Positions 24,501 through 39,500 are shown, numbered from the stretch's first letter. The stretch is DNA of 64,000 nt from Phytoseiulus persimilis (GCA_037576195.1 CM075101.1:14384001-14448000), one strand, 5' to 3'. Program-made: numbers and translations. Notes: generated from the sequence alone by a model not told the origin.

Positions 24501-27500
24501 TGGTGACGTTGTGGGTGATGAGCAAGCAAAAGAGATGTACAATTAGAAACGGCCACTTAGTTCACCTGGCCGCTAGTTTGGTGGCTGGTCGCTTCGGTCA
24601 GCTAAGGTCGACCACACGCCGCCGCCGGCGCCGGCTACCGGCGGCTACGCCGATGCAGTGAGCGGGCCCGTCATGCCGCCGTGGCGGATGCTTCCACTGC
24701 CGACCGCAACGCCCACCGAGATGTGAAGCGACTCCACTGCGCCTAACTGATTGCTATGATTATTTATCATTGCGATTTGCTTTCGTGTGTGTGTATGACA
24801 GCCCACTGCTCGTTTTCTGTACCAGTCAAATTGGCGAAATTCAGCTGCTCACCGTCCATACTCCCTTGGAGGTGATCCGTTCGTCACTTGTGCAGCTCCA
24901 GGCTCCTCGTCCCCGAGCTCGCCCGCCATGCTTTCGGTGCCACGACCCCTCGGATATCGGCCGGTCGGTGAATTTTCCTCCGGGATCGACGGGAGAGGAA
25001 CGGCTGCAGATCAAATTCGGAGCCCTCGGTCCATAGGGTCGAGTCGTATGAGTATCCCGTCTTCTTGAGAGACTTCTATGCCGATGGGAGCGATTCAAAT
25101 CGCGTGGCTCTCCGAACGGGACGAGGGAAAACCGAAGAGGATGTTTCTTCCGACATTGCCTATCTGATGCGTCTGATGATGAACGATCTTTCCAGCATCG
25201 ACTGTGCACACGAATCGTTCCATCGACCAGCCATTTGGTTCGTGTTTTCCACCCTCTGAGTGATGGGTTATCATGGATGGAGCCGTTGATTTGGTTTTCA
25301 GCGGGGCGGCGCACGAGTGCACGATTCGGCAACGCGCTGTGTGAATGGCGCCTTTTAGTGTAGGACGATGTCCGTCTGGACTAAGTGTGCAATATTCGGC
25401 AGCGCCGGAGACGAATGTAGTAATGATGATCATGATCATGACGATTGTAATGATAATACAGATAAAGTCGTTGTTTGTGGTGATAATAAGAGCGGCAATA
25501 ATTGTAGGGGGCGAGGCGATGTCGGTGGCCGCTTCGTTGGCGTTCGAGTGTGGTGTCGCTGGTTTGCTCAGCCGCCGGCGGTTGTGAGCAAGCGCATAAT
25601 ACTCGAGTAGTATGCAAATGACCGGGATAGGGAATGTCGCAGCAGCCCCGCGAACTGAAACATCAGTCGCTGTGATGGCAGAACGACCATTTCGCATTTG
25701 GCTTGGTTATTGTGTCATTGTTCCGCCAGGTTCTGAGCTAGCTCCTCTTCCACCCATCGTCAGGATCATTTCAATTGGACCAACTTGTTCTCATTACTGG
25801 TCAAGCGTCCGTTCGGCCGGCCGACCAGCCGGTCGTTCTAATTCTGCGTTGCTGATCGACTCCTGTTCATTGCTCCAAGAACGGCTCTTAAAGTATCCGA
25901 CTCGAGTCTTGTTCTCCAGCGTTCTTTTGTAGTCGCTGTCGCCACACGCGGCATCGTTAGAGCGGAATAGCCGCAATGAGAATCAGCTTAGACCTAACGA
26001 TTTGTCGAGGAGACTGGCGGCATAAGCAGCCGGCGCTTCTCGTGTCGAAGCCTCTCGGATGCGCTCTTTCCCCGTGGACGGAGCTCTCGGATGGATGCGG
26101 AGTCGGGACACAATCGGTGCTCTGCCGGGATGCTCGTTTATGCTTTTCGTGCTCGTTTAACTCCATCGACTTATCGACTATCTGCTAACAGCGAGAATCA
26201 GGCTGTCGAGGTTTTGATCTGTGTCTAGAGCGTCGGTCGGTCAGCTCGCCTCCCGACCAACTGGCAGGCTGGCAGCGAGATGCAGTCAGGTAATAAACGG
26301 ATGAAGATGTGTTCGATACCGTGACCCCGACCTCTCTGTTGTCGCGCTGCCTCCCTAATGACTGGGAACGTCGTCTTCGCCGTCTTTTTGGTTTTTTGGC
26401 TTTCTCCTGAGCAACTAATATAACTTGCGAACAGCCGTCGTTGAAGTGTTTGCGGGTTTATGACTTAAGGCTGAATGCCCAGCTCGCTTTCGACGGCAGC
26501 AGGAGGAGCATCCACGACAGAAGAAGGCCACGTCGACGATGAGCGAGATAACGACTGTTCGAACGACCTAGTCCCGTGAAATTCTCGACAGCATTCGCTC
26601 CATTGTTGGAATGTCGGAACCGACGTCGCATGGCGGAGCTCACGTGAAACCTCAATCCTCCTCAAGTTCGCCGGAAAATGCCGGAACCGATTGGGAGCCG
26701 GCTCCGGTCGCCGCCGCCGTCGTCTTGGCTCGGTGGAAAGCTGTCATGGAAAGTTGACAACGGAGCTCCCACAGTTCCCGAGAGAACGAACGAACCGAGT
26801 GCAGCGGTCCCAAAACCAGCGGAACGATCCGCCGCCCTCGTCGTTTGTTGGCTGTTCCGTACTTCGAGCTTACTGTGTTTCCTCTCACAACAAACGGCGA
26901 TCCCAGGCTGGGGATTTGCGAATCGTTGCTTGTTCTGGCCAGATTATGTCTTCACAATACGAAACCAGCAGCTGGCAGTTGTAGTAGGTATCGGCGGCAG
27001 TTTGAGCGCACCCTATCCAAACATTAGAGCGAATTACATCGTGTCACTTTTTCTCCCGCTCTGTCTCTCCTTCCCACGAGCCGTACCGCTTCCCTCGGGT
27101 CGCACATTCAATTGCTATTCCCCTAAGTATTCGGAATGCCGCTCGAATCGTTGTGGGCTCTGTTCGAGGCTCCGCGACCGATGTCATTGGTAGATTCCAT
27201 AGAGCTTGGCCGAATCGAGCGCGGCCGGCGTGCAATGTAAACGGTGGGGTCCAACATAATCATCCTGTAAGTAGCCGGGCTATGTTAAATAGCTCGTTGC
27301 AACAGCTCTGTTGCGAGGCAGATGGCGCCTGCTAATGTTACTGCTGGTAGCACTGCTGCTCCTCGCTTGCTCGATCTGGAGGCTGCTGCCTCCTAACGAG
27401 CCCCATTGTTGCATAGCTGTGATGTGACGACCGACCGACCAGTCGAGCAACCAACCAGCTCGCCAAGTAGATGCCAGAGGAGGAACGAGCGACAACTTCC

Positions 27501-30500
27501 CCTTCACGCCGTTGTCGCTGTCTACCTCCAGAGATTTGAACAAGCAGTCAATCTACTGCCTGCCTGCCGGCTAGCCAGCCAGCCAGCCAGCCGTGCAGTC
27601 GGAGAGCGAACGAGCGGATCGAGTCAGCGAGACAGCCTAATTGACACTCAAGACACCGACCAACCCCGCTCAATGCTGCTCTGGTTGAGCGACGAGCACA
27701 AAAAATATCTTCTAAATTAAGTGATACAGAATGGATTATTCCTGATTTGAGCGCGGAGAGCGATGGACGAAGAGCAAACTGAAAAAAGAGTGAGCGATGG
27801 TGGAAGAGAACTGCTGCCACGGTACCTGATTCATCAAGCTATCTCGGCAAAGCAACATTTCCATGTAGAATCGTTTAGCGGAGCAGTTACCGCTCCGGTC
27901 ACCGGCTCGTTATCGAACTCTTTGATAATTCTGCCGATCTCCAGATAAGATTGTGCCTATTGTGCTAATGAAACAAGGGCAACAGGACATACTTTGGAGG
28001 CTTGGGAAACTTGAGTAAGCATCGTTCGAGGAATCGAGCAAACTACAGGTTTCCGTCACTCGCGAAGGTCGTCGCTCTTCGACGAGTTCTAATCTCTGTA
28101 TAAACGAGCGTGTCATTTGCATGCCGGCAACGAGCCTGAATTACCTCATTGCACTACCGACGTCCCGTGCGCATGTGCACTTGACGGAACCTTCGGCGGA
28201 GTTCGAGCCTTGTTAATGATGACTGTGAACCGTCGTATCCACCAAGTCTTCAGCTGCACTCCTCTGGGACTGTCCCCAGAGATAGTTAACACTCCGGCAC
28301 GCTCGAGGAGTTGATTGATTTATGTCGAGGAAGTTCGCCGCATTCGGGCCCGAACCCTAAAGCTTGTTGCGCTGGTGGAGTGACTGACTCTTAGGGAAAA
28401 ACTGATGGTGACCAGAATACGGTTGCTCTTACTTGCAGTTATTCGGCCAATAATTCATTCTCTAATTAATCATCCTCTATCTGAGCTATCTGGCTCCTTA
28501 ATTGCTTGAGACAGCATGCTGATACGGCGAGTGAAAAAGATTTACTACAATAAGTTGACGGCGTGGCTCGTTGGTTTCTCGCTTGCTTCCTTGGATACAA
28601 CCACAGATAGATATTCAGATGCCGACCAACGAACCAGCTGACCGGCGAGCAAGTGACCAAGTTGTGGGTAAACGCCTGTTAGGAAGCCGCGTTAATTAGA
28701 ACGAACGGAAAGTCGTGGGGACTCGCCTTTCCACTCGGACACGATTTCCATGCTGGAGAGCTGATAGACCCTCCGAAAAACGGACACCAAGCGAACGCAT
28801 TACGAACAAATTATTCAAAGCAATGACCTCATCGTCATTATCATCACCATCTTCATTAACCGCATCACCTTCATCTTCCCATCGCTATTTTTGTTGACAA
28901 CCGGCCGAGAGGAACGGAGTTCGACCGATAGCGTCTCGTTGGACGGCGTTGCGTGAGTCGTCACAGGAGTTCAGTGTGCTCAGTACTCCAAATCACACGG
29001 CTTGGTGGGTATCCAAGTTGTCGGGAAAGTAAGTTGAAATTGCTTCTCGTCGTTGAAGAGCACAATTCAGCTCGAGTTTCCGCGTACGGCAACACGATCC
29101 AAAAGCGCATTTGATCTGCTCAGGAGTTGGAGAGTTATCTTTGAGGGAGTCCCGAGGAGTATCTCGCGAGACTGACGAAACGGATCTGATCATTTGACTG
29201 AGCGTGATGAGCGAACGAAATGAGCAGTTCTGTGGCTCTATGTCGTGTCGAAAATCCATCTCTTTGTGTCCGCGTTCTTTATGATGCAAATGGTGCATGG
29301 TGCCATCAAGTGGTGTTCAGTGGTCGACCGGCGTGCTGAGGGAGGGATGGAGTATTTATTCAGTAACAGAAAGTCATTTTGCCCCGCGTTTAATTGGTTC
29401 ACACAGAGGGACGTACACGATCCGGAGTTGCTCTGGCTTCGGTTAATGCCACTTTGCTTGCTCCGGACGTCAGGTGAGCAGATTGCGCCGGACGTCAAAT
29501 GATTCCCCTGACGTTTGGCATCCGTTTGAACAGCAGCGGCGACTAATGGCCAGGAGACGAAATTGAAGAGACGGCTGGAAATGAAGCAAAAATCGTATTC
29601 AGCATTTCGTTATCGAGCTTCACGAGTTTCCCGACAGCGCGGTACATCGCGCGGCTCCGCTATCTCGAAAGAAGGCTTGTCTGGAGGGAGTGGGTGAAAA
29701 GTGCAGCGTAGCTCTCATTACAAATCTGCTCAGGTACGGAAAAAGTCTGCGTCTTGCCGCTCTGAATGCGCCTGGACGATTCCGCGGCCGCATCCGCTCC
29801 AATTATGCGTTGCAATCTGTTTGCTACTCCTCGCCAGATATATCGCATCAGGAGACCAACGCAGCCTCCGGAGGCGGCTTCTGGCGTCACCGAGATTTTT
29901 CTTCCCCCGTTCCCCAGCAGTCGTTGAATCGGACGTTACGCTCGCTACAATTCCCGTTGTTATGTGCATCCTCAGATGGAGATGAAAAAGGGGCCGGGCC
30001 TCCACTAATGTCCGGCTTCGTTGGGTCGCTTCAATTTGATCAATATGTTGTACATTTCTGCGGTGGTTGTCGATCGTTCGGAGATATTTTCTCACTATTG
30101 ATAGCTGCGAGCGAGAGCGGGAATCGCCGACGAGGTGAGCATTCGAAGTAGCGAGCGAGCGAGCGACCGACCGAAGCCGATGGGCTCCGGGGAAGAGAAA
30201 GCAAGCGAGCTTTTGGATCGATGTAATTTGCCATCCGTTCGCTCTATAGTAATTCTTCTAGCTGCTCCGGCTACTCGAAATCGTTGTATAATAATTGTAT
30301 AATTGGTTGACACCTCAGTCGTTGCCTGCCTGGTCGGCTGCATGACTCCAGTCGAACGACTGGCAGAAAGCAATCTTCGCCTCTTCGCTCACGATCGGAA
30401 TAGCCAACAACTGGATTTCGAAGACGGTGGAACGTTGCCCGACCGAGCGTTGCTTCTGTCTGGTTCTTTCCCTCCGAGCAGGACGTCGTCCTCCGCAGTT

Positions 30501-33500
30501 CTTGGAAGGCTCTCGGAGATTTCAAAAGGACTCCGGAATCGATCGTCGAACCGAGCACAGGAGAGAACTAAGGAGCCGATCGTGATGTGAGACTCTGTCC
30601 GGTCTCGGTATCCGCTCGATCAACAGTCGAGGACGACAATAAACAGGGATTGGAAATCGAGAACGATTCATTAGTCTCATTATCCGATGCGTGGAGCTCC
30701 GTCTCAGGATAGCCGACACGCAAAGGGAGATAATAATGATGGTCGCTCTAATGGTTCAACTATGTCATTGAAATGAGGAGAAACGCTGTGGCTTCAGCGA
30801 AGACCGTAATAGCGACGTCGAATCGAAGATAATGGAAAGCCTGTTCCGAGCGGGACGTTGAAAGGGTGCCGCGCGGGAATTACAGCATTCCAGTTACGAA
30901 TTGTTGCCGAAATTTCCATGTTCTCAAATGCAACAGCCCTACTGAAAACGTTCTCCGTAGCCGCCGTGGTGCCAAAACGCCACGATACCACACCCAGAAA
31001 GTTTGCCGCCCGTATTTACAGTGTTGGCGTTGTTCTATAATTTTCTTTACTTTATACTTGACCGCCTTGTTCCCCATCGCAGGGATGATATTCCCGGTGG
31101 AACGATCGCAGAAGGTGGAACAATCCGGATGATTTGGACCCGGACTCGACCCCTGCGAGCTCAACGACGCTCGGTTCCGAGGAGTAACGTCCGTGGAGAG
31201 CGAATCGAAACGTTCGTTCGGAGATGATGAGGCGGTGTGCATCAAACGTGGAAAATGATGACGAGTCCTCGACGAAAATTCCTCAATGAGAGCGTGCGTA
31301 AACATTCCTCGCGAGGTTCCGTCTGACTTGGGCGGAATCGTTCTTCCCCGCTTCATTCTTTCCGCAATTCATCGAACGAAGATAAATACCTGAAGGGCTT
31401 GAATATCCTGCTCTTCCGAGATAGGCCGCAATCGAGTGGAGCGGAAATGATCGTGGCGACAAGCAAACGATGGATATGATACGCAGATCCGCTAATCGAT
31501 CTGTTGAAGGTCCGGAGAGATTCCCTCTCAATTCTCATCTGGGGAGAAGGGGCTCTGACACGGCATCGGTGGGACGTGCGCGTGAAACGCGGTATGAGTC
31601 ACTCTCCATCGGACTCGCTACACTTACTCGAGTCGGAGAAACGATGCAGGTTCAAGGACTGTTCCAATCCGGTTCGATCCCTCCACCTTGTTTTGCACCG
31701 GCTGGGGGAAGGGGGGGGGGAGGGGCGATTCTCAGGGTGTGGAATGGTTCGAGTAACCGTTGTTGAAGTGACGAGTCAAGCGGATGGGGAGGCGGCGAGT
31801 CAGCGGGCTCTTGACAATAACGTCTGATGATGACTAACCAGAAGCGAACGCAGCGCCGTGATGATGTCTGCCTGTCTCTTCGGCTGTCCATGTGTGGATT
31901 CTTGAACTGCCGCTCACCCGCGATTCGATCGTGGCGGCGGTGCTGCTCGGCGTCGTGATAGTGAGTTCGCTCACTCTCCTTCTCATTCACTAGCTTGCCC
32001 GCTTACCGCCGCCATCACCGTTGGCATCGACAGCATCACCACCACTACCAGCACGCTGTCTGCGTAACTCGCGCTGCTTAAGAATCAAAACAGCCGCTGC
32101 TTCTCCGAGTGTTGTCGTCGTCGGCGGCGGCGGCGACGTTGTGCTTTCGAACTAGCTCTGTCATTCGCTCTGGACACTCTCGTGTGTGGTGTTCGTTTCA
32201 CTGTGCGGCCCCCGCGGCTCTCCAGCGACGTGAAAGCGACTTCCAGCCGGAGGAACTTGAGAGTCTACTCGAGACGCGCTTTCAAACCCGGGGAGTCTTC
32301 GGTCCCCTTCTCCTGGAGAACTCGAGCTGTGCCGAGCCGTCCGAAGCACTCGGTGGATTTCGGAAGGAAGTGTATTCGCAGAACTATTGTCCCATCGGTT
32401 AATCGATCCATTTGATCATCTAGTCAGTTTGGAGGGAAAACGAGTTGGAGAGTTGTTGGCCACAGATGAGAGCAAATGGGATCCGAACTCATCGACAGGA
32501 TTGCCTTTCTCAAAGCGGTTCTCGAGGCCAGCCGTCATCTCGATCTGAAATGTGAGTTCGTTCGTCTCAAGCAAGTACGGAGTGGGAAACTTGGATCACA
32601 ATCTACTTCAGCCGGTTAGCCGATTAGCGAAACGGATGTCGGACTTCCCCGTGCACAGAAATCAATACGTCCGTGGCAATCAATTGCGGAAGATGAAATT
32701 AGTCTCCATGGCGTGTTTGGGCTTTCCAGTTAGTCAGTCGGTTCGGACGAGTTTCGATGATGCAGTAGCGTCGGTGACTCATCCATCAGGCTGTGCTCAT
32801 CGGAACAAACCCACGCGAGAGCGAAATTTCCAGAATTCTTTCTTCAAATGGACACTCGATTAGCCAACCATAGCCTGATTACGGACGACCGAGATGATTC
32901 AGCTCGGATGGCTCACGAGCGATACCAAAGTCGTTGGATTCGCGGAACGGAAATTTCGCCATACTCCGCGCCGAAGCGATCGCTCACTGGATCGGTTCCC
33001 GCGCGATGGGACGTGCTCGTCGGAGCCATCAAGTCACAATAGATTCCTGAGTCTCTCAATCCTAGAAGAAACCGTTCCCCCAGAGTGTTCTGCAGCTTTG
33101 TCGGTCAGAACCTCTTTCGCTGGAGTAGCGAAAGCCGAGCCTGTTAGAAGTCGACGGGGGTGTTCGGTGATTGCGCGATTCTGTTATCATCGGACACTCC
33201 GCTAGATTGGGTGAGTTGTGGGGAGGGGGCGCGGAGTGGCACTTATTTGGAGCTGACTCGTTGTTGATTGAGTCAGATACGGCGGTCGGCAGACTCTGTC
33301 CCGTGTGTGCTTTCGCCGCGGACTTCATTCTTCTTCCTTGCGCCTCTGACTGTGTTATCTGATGATGACCTTAGCCTACAAGTGGATTCGGGAGTGGGGT
33401 GAAAGGGCACCGGGAGGGGGCGCAAGGGGCTCACACTGTTCCGACTCGGGTCACACCCCATGTGCGAAAAGGCTCAACCAGCTCTGACGCCGAAGCCTCC

Positions 33501-36500
33501 TGAACTTGAGGCTTTGGTTCTGTTCGTTGCTGCGCCCGTCGCTGCCGTTTGAAACGCCGGCTTGTGGCAGGTCGGTGCGCTGGTTTGTTGTCACTTATCG
33601 CGTTCACCGGCGGGTAGTCGAGATTCCAAGATAACCACAGTACATTTGATAACGAGCCGCCAGCCAAGCGGTCGGTCGTTCGCCGCGCATCGACGTTGTG
33701 AGATAACCTCCAATCAAGCGACGACACCTCTGCAACGACTCACCACTTAACCCCCGCCATCGCCACCGCCGTCGCCTATTGATACAACTACTATTACTGC
33801 TGTTGTGGTTGTGCGGCGCTTTCCGTGATACTGCTCGTGTTTGTTGACGAGATAAGTTCAATCAGCAACAAAGTGTGTTGCTGTGTCTGTCGCTAGTTGC
33901 GTTAACTTTTGGGTACTCGGGGAGCACGACGCGGAACTCGTTGTCAACGTTTGTGTACTGCTCTTCGAATTCGAGCCTTCTCCGGCCCCTCATCGACATC
34001 ATCTCTGCTGAGGGTTAGGGCCTGGACCCTCCATGAGCATTCAGAGGGATCTCTGTTTTGTTTACTTGTCCTGCAATCCATCCAATACGCGAAAAGGCTC
34101 AACTCAGAAAGGACATGATCGTATCGTGTGAAATGAGGAGAGTTATGAATTGGATCTAGGAGTTTCCTACTCTGTCAAAGAGGGTAATTGATTCCGTAAT
34201 TGTTTGACGAACATCGAGTACGACTACGCGAACCGAGAAACATTTGGTGATTCCTCTAACTGATCACATCGAGCGCTGCACGTCCTCGTGTCGTTCCTTG
34301 TCGTCGTCGTCTTCATCATCACCGAGTGGGCTGTTGCCGCTGCCACCGCTATTAACTGCTACGTCGGAGCAACGGAGCGAGATTCTGGATCGAGTTGCGA
34401 TCCATCAACTGTGTTTTTTTGTTTGCTGTTCATTTTACACCACACCTTCGACCGCTTCTTTCGTTTCTTGCTGTTTTCGAAAAGCTTCCTCTCGAGCACT
34501 GGCGCTCGACGGTACTGTACACAAAGCTAATCATTAATCGGGCCCCTGTTTCCACTTTTTGGTGGCGATGGTGGTGGTGAGCGGCTGCTGCCGCTGCTAT
34601 TATCTTTAGGTCTTCTTTTTGTTGGCTCTTCCTCCGCTCGTTCTTAAACTTCGTTTCCTCGGCCTTTGTGGGTCTGGTCGTTGTCTGAGGCGGGCCTAAT
34701 TAAAACAAACAAGCGGAACAACTCGACCAACGGCACCTTTTCAAATATGGCTTTACGGAGTTGCCCGAGGATTAAACTTTCAAAATCAGGCTCAAAGGCT
34801 CTCGTTAGCGTGGCGCGGATCTTGTTCATTTGCTCGCAGCCTCCTCTCGCCTTCCGACGAGAAGACGACCGTTGCGAACGCGACGGAGCGGGTGACTCCG
34901 TTCTTCCGCGGCGCCGACGATCACCACTGTAGAGAAGAATACAGATTCGGATGAGCTGCGTGGAGCAGCCGCCAATGAGCGGTTTTTCTCGATCGACCAG
35001 CCTCTATTCGCCCATCGATGTTGTTCACGTGTGAGTGCGCGTTTGCCTGTGACGTGAGTGTCTATATGTGGAGTGTTGACTTCGCTGCGGGACACACGCA
35101 TCAATAAATCACTCGATTATTAAATTTTCAAACGTTCTCGCCACATTTTTGCCGTTCGATATTTCTTCCCATCATCATCATTCATTTGAAGAAGAAACTT
35201 CACTCGTTAGCTGGCTCGCCGGACGCTCGTGCACGATTCGTTCAGAGGAAGGACCAGAAACACCCGCAGCAATCATAATGGTGTGAATTATCACTTTTAT
35301 TGGGTCTTACAACCTGAATCGTTTCTGGTCGGTTCTGTGGGACTGACGCGATGTAACTCACGCTGCCTAACTGCCACGTAGTGCCGAACAAGCAGCCTGA
35401 TGGATCACCGATCCAATCGTTGAAGTTACTGTACCGTTGCCTTTGCTCTCCTTCGCTCGGTTCCTTCTGCAGCCGCGACGAGTCTGGCGGCAGTTGTCAT
35501 AACCGTTGTTTTTAGGATCCAATCGTATTAATTTTTGAGCTGGATGACATTGACGCGAGTGTCTGCGGTAATTGTGGTCGAATAGTCTGTCTGTGTGCCC
35601 GCCAGTCCGGTCGTGCGTCCGTGTTTCGCTTCCTCTCCGTCTACAAATCTATCTGTCTCGTCGGCGGCGGCCGCTGCACCGGCCGGGCGTGAGGACGCAT
35701 ACGGCGCACATCCTGACGGAGCAGCTTTGCTACACGCTGGGAATGTCGTTAAGATTGTGGCTTGGCTTGACTTGCTTGTCGGCCGGCTTCGATCGCTTCG
35801 GTAACGGTAGGGCGTTGTCGTCAACTGCATTAGCTCAGCCGGAGCGGCCGAAAAATGGAACGTGCATTCGATTACAGTTGGCGATCCTTCAAAATCTCGT
35901 GGAGCAGGAGGGGGAACAAATCTGATACGCAACTTCCAACTCTGCTCCGATCGAGGCTCCTCGCTGAGGTCGCTCCGCGATTCTCTAAGAGTGGAGGTGA
36001 AGACCCGCTCTGCATCTTCTAGAAACCGATGCAAACGAGAAGGGGAAAAGCAAAGGGAAGTAGTGCATGAGATATTGATGCTGTTCGAAGACGACTCATG
36101 CAAACACAGCACTCCCGTGTTCTCCCGTTTCGTTCGGAACGATGTCGTTTTGGATAGCGAGCGACAGATTCATTCATCGACGGCAGCAGCAGCTTTGAGC
36201 AAATTAGTTTTTCCCTCGACGACGCCGTATTTTCGAATCGGCGGACTCGCATCGAAATCGTGTCAGGCTCGCTTTGCGACTTCGTCCGCCGCAGTTGATG
36301 CGCGATAACAGAACGCACACTCTATTTGCTCATGCTGATAAGCCGTCGGCGCGCTGGACAAGCGAAGACGGAATCAACAGCCTCGGCCGAATCGAAGAAA
36401 AGTAGAAAACCCAATATCACCACGCATGCGCTTAGAATGGGTTCGTCGTTCTGTGTTTCACGTCGCGGTTATCTTCACCTCAATGAACGTGGGGCCAGTC

Positions 36501-39500
36501 GAAATATCTCGACCGATTCAGAAAAAACACATTCGGCGACGGCACTGTTGGCGACGGAGCCGCGGCGGAGACCGAGCGGCTACTGATGGCGGGTCGTCCG
36601 AGTGAGGGCGCGAATCTAGTTTCCCTCCGAGATTTCAACAAGTTGCCTCAGATTCGCAGTAGACTCTTCTGGCTTCTGTTTCGACTCATGAAGACCCTTT
36701 GTTCCAGGTCCGGACGTTCCATCGTTCCTGTTGCACCCGTTCCGGAAGCCGAAGAGAATCCGAACTGCTTTTTCGCCGTCACAGCTCCTTAAACTAGAGC
36801 ACGCTTTTGAGAAGAATCATTACGTCGTCGGCGCGGAAAGGAAGCAACTCGCCCAATCGTTGAGTTTAACGGAAACACAGGTGAGACAGAAAATTAGATT
36901 TGGCGTGGAAACGTCACGCGAACGGCCACCGAATCCGAGCGGAGCCTAGTTCTGACTTCGAGCCAAGCTCGGGATCCTAGTTACTGACGTCGTGATCTAG
37001 CCCCGCGAATCGGTGGGGGACTGAACAACGCCTGCACGATTCGTGGTCGAGCACGATTGCCCGTGCACCGCCGAATATCGAAAGTTTCCAGTGAGTATTC
37101 TTCTTCCTCCTTTCGCCGGAACGAGCAGCGGCCGACGGGCACAGAACGCGGGAATTGTCCCCCCGTCAATCAATCAGCGTCGTATCAAGCTACGAAACAA
37201 AATGAGAGCCGCTCCTCGACGAGTGGGAGGCGAATACCATCCCGTCATCGAGTGGCTCATTTATGTCCATGAGATCGGTACACGTCACCGCTTATTCATT
37301 AATTCAGGCTCGTGACGTCACTCGGGCCCACTGTCTTCACCAGTCGGCTGTCAGGTTGAAGAACTGATCTAAAACTCATTCCAATCCAGTCAGACGTCCA
37401 CTCGAACGTCTTCTTACCTCCGAATTGTTCCGCCGTGCTCCGTTCGTGGATCAAAACAAATCTTGTTGCCTTGATGAAGCAGTTCTCTGAGCGTTCAGCG
37501 GGTAATTAGGAACCTCGGCTCCGTGCTAGCGGAACAGCGACTTCTCGGTGCAGACAGTTATGTGCAGAGTCTGACACGGCGGATTTCAGCCAGGCGGTGG
37601 GAAGTCGGAGCGACAGCAGCGGTGGATTGAGGATGGATTCCTATTCGCATCTGCTGCTCGATCTAATTTCAAGACCGGCGGCTGCGCTGATTTCGGCGTA
37701 GGTTCTAAAGTCGGTTCAGGAGCCGGTGCCGGTTCCCTAGCTGGTTCGGCTTGTCGACGACTAGCGGCAGCGGGCAAATGAATGGGCGACCAAGCGACTA
37801 ATGGGCTTTTCAGCCACTGCCATCGCCGCTGTTGGAACAACTCATCACAGCCAATTTCGAATTTTATTAAAACAAATTAACTTCCATCCCGCGCCCTGCT
37901 CGTTGAAATGACCGAAGTGCTTCAGATGGAGGTGAGCTCCGGGAAGCCCTACGCGAAGTTCGAGGCCCTGTGGAAGTTTTTTCTCCGACGCGGCGCGCGT
38001 TGACGGTCACGGCGTTCTCGACGCCTGGCGAAAGGTCAACCGTGGTTTACTCCGCCAGAAACTGCGGAACGGAGGAAGGAGCGGTCGACTACTGAATCGG
38101 CGAATGGAAAGCAATCCGATCTGTCCGGGTGATCACTCAGTTCCCGCGAGGAAACCGATTGCCGAAGACGGAGGCGCTTCGCAGTTGTCGATCGAGAATC
38201 GTGATGACGTAGCATGGGATACGAGAATACGATCGTACAAATCCACGCTAATCAGCGGCGTCCGATACCACGAGGCCTTAAGAGAATAGATCAGCTCCTC
38301 GCAGACGAAGTGGGCGTTCCACAACAGCGCTTTCAACAGCGTCGACCGATGACTGCTACGAGTCGAAGGAGACTGATAAATTTCCAGTAACGGGGCTTGG
38401 CGGTGGAAGTGTTCGTTCAGCATGAAAGGGCCCAGAGATTCCACGCTCGCATGCGTTTGCCGAAGGAGTGCGCCAGTCTCCCGGGGGACTACCCCGGACC
38501 CCCGGACAAATCCTGAAGGTTACCGCCTGAGTTTCATTTTCGAGTTTCCTCGCTCTCGAGCTGAAAACTCTTTCTCGGAGATTCGGAGCGAACACAGCGA
38601 TAGCTCATTTGCTTTCTATAAGTCCCTCTCTCGCTCTCTCCTGAAAGTACGTTCAACATTTAGGCTGATACTCATAATCACAGTGATCGATATTCGGTGC
38701 TCGTGGCCTCCGTTGTCTCGACTCGGCTTGTTGCTCGCTGTCGTGTCGGCGTGGACTAATACGCAATCAATTTGTGGAGTAATTATAAGTTTGCTCTCAT
38801 CAGCGTTGTCGTCATCGCCTCCTCCTCGTCCTGCTTAATTTTGTTCCTCGGCTCGATCGGTCTCTTCTGCCGATCGTGTTCGCTCCGCAGACTTGTCGTG
38901 GATGTATTGTTCAAACACTCGCTCGGGCGAATCTCAGACGTCGTCGGCAACGACGGCGGTGACAACAACCGACAGCGTTCCAGTGGACACACGGCTGTCC
39001 GTTGCTTTGTATGTCGTCGTTCCACGCGTTTCTGTTTTCAATTAACAACCTCTCCGGGATATCGCCGTCCAGCCGATGGGATACTTTGATACAACAGCTC
39101 GCGAATCCGTTATCGCCTGGGCTGGAATAGAGAGATTCTTCTCCCCACGGACCCAATCGATGTGGGAGGAATCTTCTTCCTTCGAGTGATTTTAAAGTTC
39201 CTGTGTCGCGAGAAGTCTTAAGAAGGTTTCTCCGGCTCGAGTCCGTGCCGTTGCGTCGAATCGTGCCTGCTCGCATCTGGGCAGGAGATTTTCGAAGTTG
39301 AAATCGACAAACCCCGAATTTTCGTAACCCCCAATCTGATGCGATCGTGATCATCGCAAATCATGGGAGCATCAGTGTAGGTGGCCATATCTTATCGCGG
39401 CCTGAGTCTGCGGGCTCTGCAGTCAGATCCAGATGCAGGCCGGACTTCTCTCGACAGCGATGAGCGAGAGAAACCTGCGAACATCAGTGGAGACAAAGCA

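Larger units (their letters stand above)
15521..36707 (+). other. ems intron 1 (21,187 bp)
   Basis: The intron begins GTGAGTTCTC and ends CCCTTTGTTCCAG. It contains no exon I can recognise. The longest frames inside (minus 22229-21537, minus 23230-22595, minus 25697-25095, plus 23600-24178, minus 36112-35528) lack known domains, are partly low-complexity, and are about as long as expected by chance at this base composition. It holds simple repeats, a G-run near 31704, and AT-rich pockets with ATTA/TAAT motifs (28441-28480, 34183-34202). Intronic enhancers are likely in a gene of this class, but none can be proven here. Confidence 0.85.

Noticed and set aside
25095-25697. Minus-strand 200-codon frame with an Ile-rich hydrophobic stretch
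   Set aside because: The hydrophobic segment is the translation of an ATG/ATC-type simple repeat (25412-25480), so it is not evidence for a membrane protein.
31640-31690. GGTTCGATCCC, similar to a tRNA T-arm
   Set aside because: No matching acceptor stem, D-arm or anticodon arm at the required spacing.
35528-36112. Minus-strand 194-codon frame upstream of exon 2
   Set aside because: Low-complexity Ala/Thr/Ser composition with open frames on both strands; no homology recognised.
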